A stretch of DNA of 56,980 bases from contig JAJDYR010000006.1 of assembly GCA_022825065.1 (NCBI GenBank), positions 1 through 56,980 of the forward strand. Reading direction: 5' to 3'. Below the pieces are notes generated by a model, which worked only from the letters and a program-made list of their open reading frames with translations, did not search any database and had not been told where the DNA came from. Every line of letters begins with the position of its first letter. The first letter of the stretch is position 1. This stretch comes from a bacterium. Its GTDB lineage: Bacteria; UBA8248. Of this stretch, positions 15,143 to 23,064 are shown one piece after another. Both the position numbers and the translations under genes were made by a program.

Positions 15143-16033
15143 ATGCGCACCAAGGCCGACGATCTCCTCGAAGGCGCCATCGACGTTCACGCCCACATCT
15201 TCCCCCAGGTATTCGTGGAAGAACCCGGGCGCGTGCTGGACCACGAATGGGCGGAACTCGCGCGCGACGTCGGCATGCGCGGCTTCGTGATGAAGAGCCA
15301 CCTGTGGCCCACCATCGCCCAGGCGAGGATCCTGAACGAGGTCTATCCGGGCGTCACGGCCTTCGGCGCCATCACGCTGAACGCCAACGTGGGCGGTCTT
15401 TCGCCCTTCGCGGCGGAAAGCGCGGCGCGCCTCGGCGTGAAGGTCATCTGGATGCCCACCTACTCCGCGGCGAACGACATCGCGGTGGGGGCCTACAGCA
15501 AGCGCATCGCGGAGGCTTACAGGCAGCCCCCGCCCGCGCAGGGCCTGACGGTTCTGGACGCAGACGGCGCGGTACGCCCCGAGGCGGACGCCATACTCGA
15601 AATCGCCCGCGACGCGGACGTGGCCGTGGCCACGGGGCATCTCTCCGCAGAAGAGGGCGTCGCCCTGGCGAGGCGCGCGAAGGAGATCGGGGTCAAGAAA
15701 TTCATCTTCACCCATCCGATCATCTTCATCATCGACGCGAGCGAGGCGCAGCTGCGCGAGGTGGCGGATTTGGGCTACATCGTCGAGTTCACCTGGATAT
15801 CGGCCTTCCCCATGTGGCGCGACCTGGACCCGGTGAAAGTGGCCGAAACCGCGCGCGCCCTCGGCCCCGAACGGTGCGTGATGAGCACCGACGCGCAACT
15901 CGACCTCAACCCCCCGCCGACGGAAATGCTGCGCATGTTCATCGCCACGATGCTGCGCCTTGGGTTCGAGGACGAGGAGATTCGCTGGATGGTTCAGCGA
16001 AACCCCGCCCGCCTGATGGGTCTCGAAGAATAA
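15143..16033 (+). CDS. DUF6282/amidohydrolase-family metal enzyme
   Basis: 296 residues with a metal-dependent TIM-barrel pattern: AIDVHAHIFPQVF (HxH), GFVMKSHLWPT, VATGHLS, KFIFTHPI and MSTDAQLDLNPPP. It fits DUF6282, an amidohydrolase-superfamily group whose reactions are mostly unassigned. GGAGGA lies about 10 bases before the ATG. It is divergent from the PLP enzyme, and nothing in the neighbourhood fixes its substrate. Confidence 0.78.
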   Translation: MRTKADDLLEGAIDVHAHIFPQVFVEEPGRVLDHEWAELARDVGMRGFVMKSHLWPTIAQARILNEVYPGVTAFGAITLNANVGGLSPFAAESAARLGVKVIWMPTYSAANDIAVGAYSKRIAEAYRQPPPAQGLTVLDADGAVRPEADAILEIARDADVAVATGHLSAEEGVALARRAKEIGVKKFIFTHPIIFIIDASEAQLREVADLGYIVEFTWISAFPMWRDLDPVKVAETARALGPERCVMSTDAQLDLNPPPTEMLRMFIATMLRLGFEDEEIRWMVQRNPARLMGLEE

Positions 16034-16209
16034 ACAGCGCTCGCGTAGAACACCGCCGTAGATCATGCGGGAGGCGGTGCTGCGTTTTTACTCACCTACC
16101 CTGAATTTTTTCTTGACTCGCCTCTTGAATTCCTTACAGAATCTTAACGTTGCGACGCCGCCTTCGTTGATAACATTTCAACAGGTACTTCAGGCGGGGA
16201 AGCAATTCC

Positions 16210-16921
16210 ATGAACCAGAAAGATTCCATTCTCATCGTCGAGGATGAGAAGAACATCGCATCGCTCATCGACAAGTCTTTCCGCCGGGAAGGTTTCCACA
16301 CCATCATTGCTCATGACGGGGAGCGGGCCCTGCAGCTGGCGCGCGAGTGGACGCCCGTTTTCGTCGTGCTCGATCTGATGCTCCCGAAAATGAGCGGGTG
16401 GGAGGTTTGCAGGCGGCTCCGGGAGGAGTCCGAAGTCCCCATCCTGATGCTCACCGCCAGGGAGGGAGAGATCGACAGGCTTTTCGGCTTCTCGCTGGGC
16501 GCTGATGATTACGTCGTCAAGCCCTTCAGCCCGAGAGAACTCATCGAACGCGTCAAGGCCATCCTCAGGCGCACCAAAAACGCGCCCATGCACCGGAAGG
16601 CGAAACTCTCTTTCGGCAATCTTGTTCTGGAGCCCAAAAAAACACAAACTCACCCGAAACGGCAATCCCATAGCGCTCACCCCTTCGGAATACAAGCTGC
16701 TCCTCACGCTCATGAGCGCGCCCGGGCGCGTTTTTTCCCGCCACGAACTACTCACCAGGCTCTACCATACTTCGGACGCCGTGGTCGCTCGCGTTGTGGA
16801 CGTCCACATCGGGAAACTTCGGCAAAAAATCGAGTGCAACTCGGCCAATCCCCATCTCATCCTCACGGTGCGCGGCGTGGGGTATCGTTTTGCGGAAGCG
16901 GAAGAACAAGGAGATCATTAG
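16210..16921 (+). pseudogene. OmpR/PhoB-family response regulator, frameshifted in an A7 run
   Basis: The receiver domain is complete: acidic pair Glu11/Asp12, phospho-acceptor Asp55 in VVLDLMLPKMSGW, Thr82 and Lys104 in DDYVVKPFSP. After VLEPKK the frame must move by +1 at the seven adenines 16636-16642; the other frame then gives HKLTRNGNPIALTPSEYKLL and the full winged-helix domain to RGVGYRFAEAEEQGDH. With six adenines the ORF would be continuous (about 236 residues). It could be a pseudogene, a phase-variable or slippage site, or a base error. The intact kinase gene directly follows, which argues for a working pair. Confidence 0.85.
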
Positions 16922-16922
16922 C

Positions 16923-17993
16923 ATGAAGAGTCGCCTGCTCTGGAAACTCCTGGCCACCAACCTTCCGGTCATCGTGCTGGTCATTCTGGTTGTCTGGACG
17001 TCGATCGATTCCCTCGCCGCCGATTACTTCGCCGCCCTGATGCGCAAATACAACATCTCGCCCACGGAAACACACCAGATGTTCCTGGACGCCGTGCGTC
17101 GCCACATCATCAACGCGAGCATACTCGCCATGGTCATGGCCGTCACCTTGAGTTTCTTCCTCACCCGAAGGGTGTTGCGCCCGCTGTACGCGATGGCGGA
17201 AGTATCCCGGAAAGTATCGCTGGGCGATTTCACCGCGCGCGCGGATATCTCATCGAAAGACGAGGTCGGCCAGTTCGGGATGATGTTCAACGAGATGGCC
17301 GAGAATCTGGAGAAAATCGAAAACCTGAGAAAAACCATGCTGATGGATGTCGCCCATGAGCTGAGAACCCCGCTCACCACGGTGCGAGGCTACCTCGAGG
17401 GCCTGGCCGATGGCGTCATTCCGCCCGCCAAAGAGACGTTCTCCATGTTGAAGGATGAAATTCTGCGTCTCGTGCGCCTGGTCCAGGATTTTCATCAACT
17501 CGCCCGCGCCGAGGCCGCAAAGGTCTATCTACGACGAGAGGAAATCGACTTGCCGCATCTGGTCGAGCGCGTCATCGAACTCTACCGGCGCGAGTTCGAA
17601 GCCCGAAAAATCGGGGTGAGCGTGGATTTCGGCGGCGACGTCTCCGTCGTTCAGGCGGACAAGGACAAAATCGTCCAGGCTTTGGGAAACATCGTCCAGA
17701 ACGCATGCCGTCACACGCCCGAGGGAGGGGAGTTCCGCGTCCGGGCGGAGGGGCGAAAGAACGGGATGAAGATCGTATTTTCAAATACCAGCCATGATTT
17801 TCCGAAAGAAATGGAAGATGTCGGGCTCATCTTCGAGAGGTTCTACCGCACGGAAAAATCGCGTTCGCGCGAAAGCGGGGGAGCGGGCATCGGACTGGCG
17901 ATAGTGAAGGCGCTCATCGAGGCGCATGGAGGCGAAGTGGGCGCCTGGCATGACGAAGGCGTCATCCACATCTGGTTCAGCCTGCCCGTCTGA
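16923..17993 (+). CDS. Sensor histidine kinase
   Basis: 356 residues, inner membrane. Transmembrane helices at about 12-32 and 62-82 flank a short periplasmic loop of some 30 residues; HAMP follows (RRVLRPLYAMAEVSRKVSLGD...DEVGQFGMMFNEMAENL). The H-box is DVAHELRTPLTTVRGYLEG, the N-box NIVQNACRHTPEGG, the F-box FERFYRTEKSRSR and the G-box GGAGIGLAIVKALIEAHGG. The ATG at 16923 starts 2 bases after the regulator stop, with AAGGAG at 16906-16911, so the two are coupled. The very small sensor loop suggests sensing within the membrane. The cupredoxin gene downstream could be a target; no direct evidence. Confidence 0.92.
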   Translation: MKSRLLWKLLATNLPVIVLVILVVWTSIDSLAADYFAALMRKYNISPTETHQMFLDAVRRHIINASILAMVMAVTLSFFLTRRVLRPLYAMAEVSRKVSLGDFTARADISSKDEVGQFGMMFNEMAENLEKIENLRKTMLMDVAHELRTPLTTVRGYLEGLADGVIPPAKETFSMLKDEILRLVRLVQDFHQLARAEAAKVYLRREEIDLPHLVERVIELYRREFEARKIGVSVDFGGDVSVVQADKDKIVQALGNIVQNACRHTPEGGEFRVRAEGRKNGMKIVFSNTSHDFPKEMEDVGLIFERFYRTEKSRSRESGGAGIGLAIVKALIEAHGGEVGAWHDEGVIHIWFSLPV

Positions 17994-18172
17994 TCATTCG
18001 GCTTACGACGGATTTGGCATTTTTTTATCCATTCGCCGCATCTTTTTGATATGCTGTTCTGAGTAAGCCTGCATCACGAAATGCGCTTATCATCAAATAT
18101 AGCCGCCGGCCAATCAGTCAAAGGCATGAAAACCGGAAGAGTCAGAAACACACTCGCAAAAGGAACAACCCC

Positions 18173-18637
18173 ATGCAAAATTTCCACAAAGCGCTCATGA
18201 TTTTCCTCGCGGCATCTTTGCTGCCTCTCGCATCGACTATCGTGTACGCCGCCGGGCCGACCGTCATCACCCTCACACAGACGGGCTGCCAGTTCACCGA
18301 ACCCGAGGGGGAGGACCACGGCTTCAAGACCACGGGGTCGGCCGACTGCAAGGCCATCAACTCCAAAAGCGGGAAAAAGCGTCTCGCCGGCTCCAAAACC
18401 ATCACGCTGAAGCCAGGCCCCTATATTTTCCGGGTGACGAACAAGAACGTGCCCTACGGGCTCGGGTTTTACCTGAGGGGCGCAGGGGTCGGACGCCTCA
18501 CGCTGCCAAAGGTCTCGGGGGGCGGCCTCACGAAGGGAAAATCGAGGGATTACCACATCACGCTCAAAGAGGGCGATTACTATTATTCATGCCCCCTGAA
18601 CCCGACGCCCGACTACTCCCTGAAGGTGACGAACTAG
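18173..18637 (+). CDS. Exported cupredoxin-like protein
   Basis: 154 residues with a signal peptide ending near 26 (STIVYA/AG). The mature part is a beta sandwich: TVITLTQTGCQF, EDHGFKTTGSADCKAIN, then ITLKPGPYIFRVTNKNVPYGLGFYLRG, and YYYSCPLNPTPDYSLKVTN at the end. The Cys in YSCPLNPTPDY resembles the Cys loop of a type-1 copper site and His in DHGFK may be another ligand; the usual C-terminal His/Met after the Cys is not obvious. It may therefore be copper-free or a variant site. AAAGGA precedes the ATG. It lies 180 bases after the histidine kinase. Confidence 0.7.
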   Translation: MQNFHKALMIFLAASLLPLASTIVYAAGPTVITLTQTGCQFTEPEGEDHGFKTTGSADCKAINSKSGKKRLAGSKTITLKPGPYIFRVTNKNVPYGLGFYLRGAGVGRLTLPKVSGGGLTKGKSRDYHITLKEGDYYYSCPLNPTPDYSLKVTN

Positions 18638-18722
18638 ACTTTCGCGCGGGCGCGAGAGCGGACCGCGCGCGTCCTCTCGCGCGTCTATACACTCCACGGA
18701 GCAACTCCGGGGACAGGGGTCT

Positions 18723-18835
18723 GTAGGGGCCAGACATATATGTCTGACTGTGTGTCCGCCCCAAGCGATCATCCGTCCCGCCCCCTTCATATAGCGGAGA
18801 CATCAAATCGGGCGGACACAGAGGTCCGCCCCTAC
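18723..18835. repeat. GTAGGGGC...GCCCCTAC double-hairpin unit
   Basis: The left hairpin core is CAGACATATATGTCTG; the right hairpin is GGGCGGAC...GTCCGCCC. The spacer of about 60 bases is longer than in other copies. A related right half, GGGCGGACACAAAGGTCCGC, occurs at 55254-55279. Confidence 0.8.
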
Positions 18836-18959
18836 GACACCTTTTCGGAGAGATCACGATGCCCGTCATTCTGGTGTCAAACCCTCCCGCATCGGTCGGG
18901 TCTGACACCGGAATGACGGTAAAAATCCGAACCCGGGCGGCGCAGGTTCTCTCCTCGAA

Positions 18960-19104
18960 AAGCAACCCCCCCTACCCCCCCTTGTCAGGGGGGTAAAAAA
19001 AGGCCTCGCCCCGCCGCCGGAGGGGTTTGGTTCTTCTTGCCAGCAGTGAGGGGTTTTGCTTTTTCTTGCCCCCCTGACAAGGGGGGGTAGGGGGGGTTGC
19101 TTTT
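18960..19104. repeat. C7/G7 long inverted-repeat element, copy 5
   Basis: Same arms as the other copies. The spacer carries a short internal duplication (GAGGGGTTTGGTTCTTCTTG followed by GAGGGGTTTTGCTTTTTCTT). Confidence 0.88.
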
Positions 19105-19339
19105 ATGGGATTACCCTTTCAGGAGGATTTTTTCAACAACCCCATGTGAAGGAACGTCCTCCGTCCTGGCTCGTGCTGTGAATTCGGAGACGGGAACCAG
19201 CGAGCCCATACGCCAAGCCCCAGATTCGTTTTTCGCGTTATCCCGCAAACAAGAAGCCGACCGAAAAATACCGGACGCGCTGGAGACGCACGCCCGCCTT
19301 ATTTTATAATCACTTCATAATATCTCGTTTCCATGGAAT

Positions 19340-20296
19340 ATGACCGGGAATCATGTCCCCATCCACATGAAGCCCGACGGAGAAACCTTCTTGAACCTTG
19401 AAACTCATCCCGCCGTCTGCGTACTGGGGTTCGGCATGGCCGGCAGACCCATCGCCCGGGGACTGGCGGAGGCCGGCGCGGCGAAGGTCCGCGTCTGGAA
19501 AAGACCGCCCTGGCGGCCCGAACATCTCGACGCCTCCGATCACCCGGCGATTCTGATGACGCAGTCCATGGAAGAGGCGCTCGATGGCGCGGACCTCGTA
19601 CTCTCGCTCGTCACGCCGGAAAGCGCGCTGGACGCGGCGCGCAGCGCCTCCCCTTTCGTCCGAAACGCCGTCTACCTGGATTTGAACACCACGACGCCCG
19701 AGGCGAAGAAAGAAATCGGCCGCGTCATCGAGGCGGGCGGAGGCCGGCCGGTCGACGGGGCGATATGCGATCCCGCAGAGGTGTATGGCCACAAGGTCGT
19801 CACGTTGATCTCGGGACCCGAGGCCAAACGCCTGAGCGAGGCGATGGCGCGCTACGGGATGCAGCTTCAGGTGCTCAGCGATCGCGTGGGAGACGCCTCC
19901 GCCCTCAAGGTCGTGCGCAGCGTGTTCACCAAGGGGCTGATGATGACTTTTCTGGAAGCCATCGAGGCGGCGAGGCGCTGCGGGATCGTGGATGAACTCA
20001 TCGAGTCCATCGCCGGCACCGTGGAGGGACTTCCCCTGCGGGACCTGGCCCTGAGCCTGGCGGGCACGAGCCTCATCGTCGCCGAAAGGCGCGCGCAGGA
20101 GATGGAAGGCGTCGTCTCGACGCTCGAATCGCTGGGCGTGGACTCGCACATCAGCGCCGCATCGCTCGAAAAGTTCCGCTGGCTCCAGGGGTTCGATTTC
20201 CACGAAGAACTCGGCGGCGTGCCGCCCGAATCGGTCGAAGCCATGCTCCGCGCGCTCGGGAAAATTTTCGACGCCTCGCCGAAACCGGCAAACTGA
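19340..20296 (+). CDS. NAD(P)-dependent 6PGDH-like dehydrogenase with DUF1932-type C-terminus
   Basis: 318 residues. The N-terminal Rossmann domain has VCVLGFGMAGRPIARGLAEAG (dinucleotide-binding GxGxxG variant), then DLNTTTPEAKKEIG and GAICDPAEVYGHKVVTLISG; the C-terminal helical domain has ALKVVRSVFTKGLMMTFLEAIEAA, with the usual catalytic Lys position in SALK. It belongs to the beta-hydroxyacid dehydrogenase superfamily, the DUF1932 branch. The ATG at 19340 has only a weak GGAA; a TTG at 19391 has GGAG 8 bases upstream and begins just before strand 1, so the protein may be 17 residues shorter. Substrate unknown. Confidence 0.82.
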   Translation: MTGNHVPIHMKPDGETFLNLETHPAVCVLGFGMAGRPIARGLAEAGAAKVRVWKRPPWRPEHLDASDHPAILMTQSMEEALDGADLVLSLVTPESALDAARSASPFVRNAVYLDLNTTTPEAKKEIGRVIEAGGGRPVDGAICDPAEVYGHKVVTLISGPEAKRLSEAMARYGMQLQVLSDRVGDASALKVVRSVFTKGLMMTFLEAIEAARRCGIVDELIESIAGTVEGLPLRDLALSLAGTSLIVAERRAQEMEGVVSTLESLGVDSHISAASLEKFRWLQGFDFHEELGGVPPESVEAMLRALGKIFDASPKPAN

Positions 20297-20346
20297 AAAA
20301 ACCCCGCCTTCAGGCAAAAGAATCTTGATTTTGTGCTTCTATACCC

Positions 20347-20376
20347 TTGATTTTCGGGAGCGGCATCTGCTAGCAT
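20347..20376 (+). promoter_or_regulatory. Sigma-70-type promoter for the ferredoxin gene
   Basis: TTGATT (20347-20352), 18-base spacer, TAGCAT (20371-20376) within CTGCTAGCATC. The 5' leader to the ferredoxin start is about 110 bases. Confidence 0.5.
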
Positions 20377-20493
20377 CGCTCTGCGCTTGGGGTATCCAGG
20401 TGAATTTGAGTTCAATAAACGTGAATCGCCAGGGGTCGTTCCCTCGGGGTTCAGATCGTAAAAATCTTCATCATCCGTAGGAGGGAATCATCC

Positions 20494-20805
20494 ATGACAT
20501 TTGTCATCGGGGAGAAATGCCTGGGCGAGCGTTATGCGACGTGCGTGAGCGTCTGTCCCGTAGATTGTATGCACCCGGGCGAGTACAAAGGGGAGCCCTT
20601 CCTGATCATCGACCCCGAAGAATGCATCGACTGCGGCGTCTGTCAGCCGGAGTGCCCGATTGACGCCATCCTCGAGAGTGAAGACGACGACCCCGTATGG
20701 GCGGAAATCAACGCGGAACTCACCGAGGAATTCAAGAACAACGAGCCGGTCGAGCCGCGCCCGGCGAACGACCCGCCGCGCAGATCGGACAACGTGCTGC
20801 GCTAG
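20494..20805 (+). CDS. Ferredoxin with two Fe-S cluster motifs (FdxA-like)
   Basis: 103 residues with eight Cys in the pattern of bacterial ferredoxins: Cys9, Cys17, Cys21 and Cys25 in the first motif and CIDCGVCQPECP (Cys44, 47, 50, 54) in the second. The spacing of the first set, with seven residues between Cys9 and Cys17, resembles seven- or eight-iron FdxA proteins. The C-terminal tail after residue 70 is acidic then Arg/Pro-rich. TAGGAGGG precedes the ATG, and a strong terminator follows, so it is a single-gene unit. It is a soluble electron carrier. Confidence 0.92.
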   Translation: MTFVIGEKCLGERYATCVSVCPVDCMHPGEYKGEPFLIIDPEECIDCGVCQPECPIDAILESEDDDPVWAEINAELTEEFKNNEPVEPRPANDPPRRSDNVLR

Positions 20806-20824
20806 CTTCACTCCAATGATGTAG

Positions 20825-20858
20825 ACACCGCGGTCATCGGGCCGCGGTGTTTTTTATT
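20825..20858 (+). terminator. Intrinsic terminator after the ferredoxin gene
   Basis: ACACCGCGG (20825-20833), 8-base loop, CCGCGGTGT (20842-20850) then TTTTTATTT. It is a perfect 9-bp stem with a U-tract. Confidence 0.9.
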
Positions 20859-20917
20859 TACGCCGAAGCTCTTTTCATTCTTCCCGCCGCATGAAAACGC
20901 GGATTTCCGAGGGACCT

Positions 20918-21898
20918 ATGGTTTTAAGTCCACCCGCAAAAGACGGCCCGCTCATCGCCGTCGCCGGAACGCGCTTCGGCCCCCCCACGGTCGAGGAGGA
21001 GATACTCTCGCCCCTGGGCTCCCGCCTGCGTCTGGGGATGGGGGCGGACGCTGAATCCCTGGTCGAACTCTGCGCGGAGGCGGAAGGCGTCATCATCGGC
21101 TCGATTCCCACCTTCACCGCAGAGGTCATCGCGCAGCTGAAGCGCTGCAGAATCCTCGCGCGCGGCGGCGTGGGCGTGGACAACGTCGACCTCGAGGCCG
21201 CAAGAGCGAAGGGCATTCCGGTCACCTACGTGCCCGATTACTGCGTCGATGAGGTTTCGGATCACGCCATGGCGCTCATCCTATACTTCGCCAGGAAACT
21301 GGAGCAAGGCATCGCGGAAGTCGAAAAAGGCGGGTGGGGCATCGCCGCGCTCCGGCCCATCGCCCCGCTGCGGGGCGCGACATTGGGCGTGGTGGGAATC
21401 GGGAGGATCGGCGCGGCCCTGGCCGGAAAGGCGCGCGCCTTCGGGATGCGGGTCGTCGCGCACGATCCTTTCGCGCCCGAATCCGTTTTCGAGGAGCTGG
21501 GAGCCAAGAACGCCGCACTATCGCAGATATGGGAGGAATCCGACTACGTCTCCCTGCATGCGCCCCTGACGCCCGAGACGCGGGGCATCGTAAACGCCGA
21601 GGCGCTCGATCGCATGAAGACGGACGCCGTTCTGATCAACGTGGCGCGCGGCGAACTCGTGGACGAGCATGCGCTGGCCGATGCCTTGAAGAGAAACGCC
21701 ATCCGGGGCGCGGGCCTCGACGTTCTGGAAGTTGAGCCCCCGGGGCCGAACCACCCGCTGCTCGCCCTTCCCAACTGCCGCGTCACGCCGCACAGCGCGT
21801 GGTACAGCACGGCCGCTCTCGAGGACATGCGGCGAAAGGCGGCGACGGACGTATTGCGCGTCCTGCAGGGGGAGGAGCCGCGCTACCCCGTGAAATGA
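20918..21898 (+). CDS. D-isomer-specific 2-hydroxyacid dehydrogenase (C-terminal-binding-protein type)
   Basis: 326 residues. NAD domain GVVGIGRIGAALAGKARAFG; catalytic Arg in INVARGELVD, Glu in LDVLEVEPPG and His in VTPHSAWYS, the complete Arg-Glu-His triad of the family; substrate loop ARGGVGVDNVDL. It reduces a 2-oxoacid or oxidises a D-2-hydroxyacid with NAD(P). GAGGG sits just before the ATG at 20918; an in-frame ATG at 20891 has no such site and would add nine residues. It follows the ferredoxin terminator and is probably transcribed on its own. Confidence 0.9.
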   Translation: MVLSPPAKDGPLIAVAGTRFGPPTVEEEILSPLGSRLRLGMGADAESLVELCAEAEGVIIGSIPTFTAEVIAQLKRCRILARGGVGVDNVDLEAARAKGIPVTYVPDYCVDEVSDHAMALILYFARKLEQGIAEVEKGGWGIAALRPIAPLRGATLGVVGIGRIGAALAGKARAFGMRVVAHDPFAPESVFEELGAKNAALSQIWEESDYVSLHAPLTPETRGIVNAEALDRMKTDAVLINVARGELVDEHALADALKRNAIRGAGLDVLEVEPPGPNHPLLALPNCRVTPHSAWYSTAALEDMRRKAATDVLRVLQGEEPRYPVK

Positions 21899-22166
21899 TC
21901 CTCAACGCTACGAGGGTTCCAACATCTCCCCTTGAGGGGGTTGTTGGAAAAGTCCCCCTCCTCAGGGGATAAAGGCAACCCCCCCTACCCCCCCTTGACA
22001 GGGGGGTAAAAAAAGAAAGTCCCCTCGTCAGGGGGCAAGAAAAAGCAAAACCCCCTCAGCCCGGCAGGGACGCGTCGCCTTTTCATACCCCCCTGTCAAG
22101 GGGGGGTAGGGGGGGTTGGTTTTCAGCCCGAAAGGGTTGTCCCTTCACCCGGCTTCCGGGATTCTC
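21899..22166. repeat. C7/G7 element copy 6 with border motif
   Basis: GGGGTTGTTGGAAAAGTCCC (21935-21954) is followed by a C7/G7 element at about 21971-22124 with a 90-base spacer. The element ends 42 bases from the last codon of the rhodanese gene on the other strand. No gene seen. Confidence 0.8.
21971..22124. repeat. C7/G7 long inverted-repeat element, copy 6
   Basis: Arms as usual with TTGACAGGGGGG/CCCCCCTGTCAAG, a matched A-to-T change on both sides compared with TTGTCAGG copies: the pairing is kept. Confidence 0.88.
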
Positions 22167-23015
22167 TCATCGCTCAATCGGAAAACCGACGATGCTGCCC
22201 CACTCCGTCCAGGAGCCGTCGTAAATCTTCACGTCTTCATAGCCCAGCAGGTACCGCATGGCGAACCAGACCAGACTGGCCCGGTGGCTCAGGCGTCAGT
22301 AGAGGACGAGTTCTATCTCGTCATCACCCGCGGCGCCCGCTCCGCCGAGAATTTTCCCGAGTTCCTCCGTGCTCTTGTAGGTGTCGTCCTCGTTCAGAAG
22401 CTCGCGGAAGAACAGGTGCGCGGCCCCCGGTATGCGCCCGGCGCGCTCGGCCCCGTGGTCGAAGCCCGGCGGCGGCATCACCCGCTCGCCCCTGTATTCC
22501 TCGGGCGAGCGCACGTCGAGCAGCACCCTGCCCGGCGCGCCCAGCTTCTCGCGAATATCGTCCCTGCCCACGCTTAAGGTCTCGCCCCCATCCGGCGCGG
22601 GGTGGGCGACGGCCTCTGCATCCGGCGCTTCACTCGATACGGGCATTCCGTCCGCTATCCATTTTTTCTTCGAGCCATCGAGCAGCTTCAGATTATTGAA
22701 GCCCGCCATCTTGAGCACCCAGAACGCATAGGTTCCGAACTGCACCGGCTCGCCGTACAAGACGATTTCATCATCCGGCCCGACGCCCATCCCGCCCAGA
22801 CGTTCGGCCAGCGCGTCGGGCGCGGCGAACGCGCGGTCCGTCTCGTGCCAGAGCGCCCCTTTCCAGAACCACCAGTGCGCGCCCGGCACGTGGGCTTCGC
22901 GGTAGGAGGCGTCATCACTCGCCGAGGACACCTCGATGACGTGGAGGTTCGGATTTTCCAGGTTTTCTGAGAGCCACGCCGTCGAAACGAGCGTGGAGTT
23001 ATCGGTTTGCGTCAT
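22167..23015 (-). CDS. Two-domain rhodanese sulfurtransferase; in-frame TGA at the catalytic Cys (probable selenoprotein)
   Basis: 282 codons. The N-terminal rhodanese domain (about 8-115) has lost its Cys (VLYGEPVQFG). The C-terminal domain (about 140-282) has LDVRSPEEYRGE and DDEIELVLY, then TGA at 22298-22296 (codon 240), then RLSHRASLVWFAMRYLLGYE and DGSWTEWGSIVGFPIER ending in TGA at 22169-22167. In homologues the position after VLY/VTY is the active-site Cys that carries the persulfide (YCRxSxRAS). The stop thus replaces exactly the catalytic Cys while the family sequence continues intact for 42 codons. A SECIS-like hairpin lies 5 bases downstream. Best reading is selenocysteine; a Cys-to-stop point mutation is the alternative. 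Automatic gene calling would stop at 22296. Confidence 0.8.
22263..22290 (-). promoter_or_regulatory. SECIS-like hairpin downstream of the rhodanese UGA
   Basis: On the mRNA, five bases after the UGA, GAGCCA pairs with UGGUUC (one G-U) and CCGG with CUGG (one G-U), with a two-base UC bulge on the 3' side and a six-base loop GCCAGU. The loop starts 16 bases after the UGA and its first base is G. That fits, from memory, the bacterial SECIS description (small stem-loop close to UGA, G in the first two loop bases). Folding was done by eye. Confidence 0.5.
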
Positions 23016-23064
23016 ATCTCATACCCTCACAAGAAAAAAGACCATGAAAATCGCGTCATGAAAT

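Larger units (their letters stand above)
18638..19339. repeat. 700-base repeat cluster without genes
   Basis: It holds a hairpin CGCGAGAG...CTCTCGCG (about 18649-18680) without a T-run, a 113-bp GTAGGGGC...GCCCCTAC double-hairpin unit (18723-18835), a CATTC hairpin with an altered core (about 18863-18918), a block AATCCGAACCCGGGCGGCGC (about 18925-18944) that recurs at 33634-33653, a C7/G7 element (18960-19104) and the border TTTTTTCAACAACCCC (19127-19142). From 19145 to 19339 I see no feature. Confidence 0.75.

Noticed and set aside
18649..18680. CGCGAGAG...CTCTCGCG hairpin as terminator of the cupredoxin gene
   Set aside because: The stem is perfect but no T-run follows on either strand, so an intrinsic terminator is not supported.
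22167..22295. The rhodanese tail as an independent small gene
   Set aside because: It has no start codon with a ribosome site at its beginning and is the direct continuation of the rhodanese domain in the same frame.
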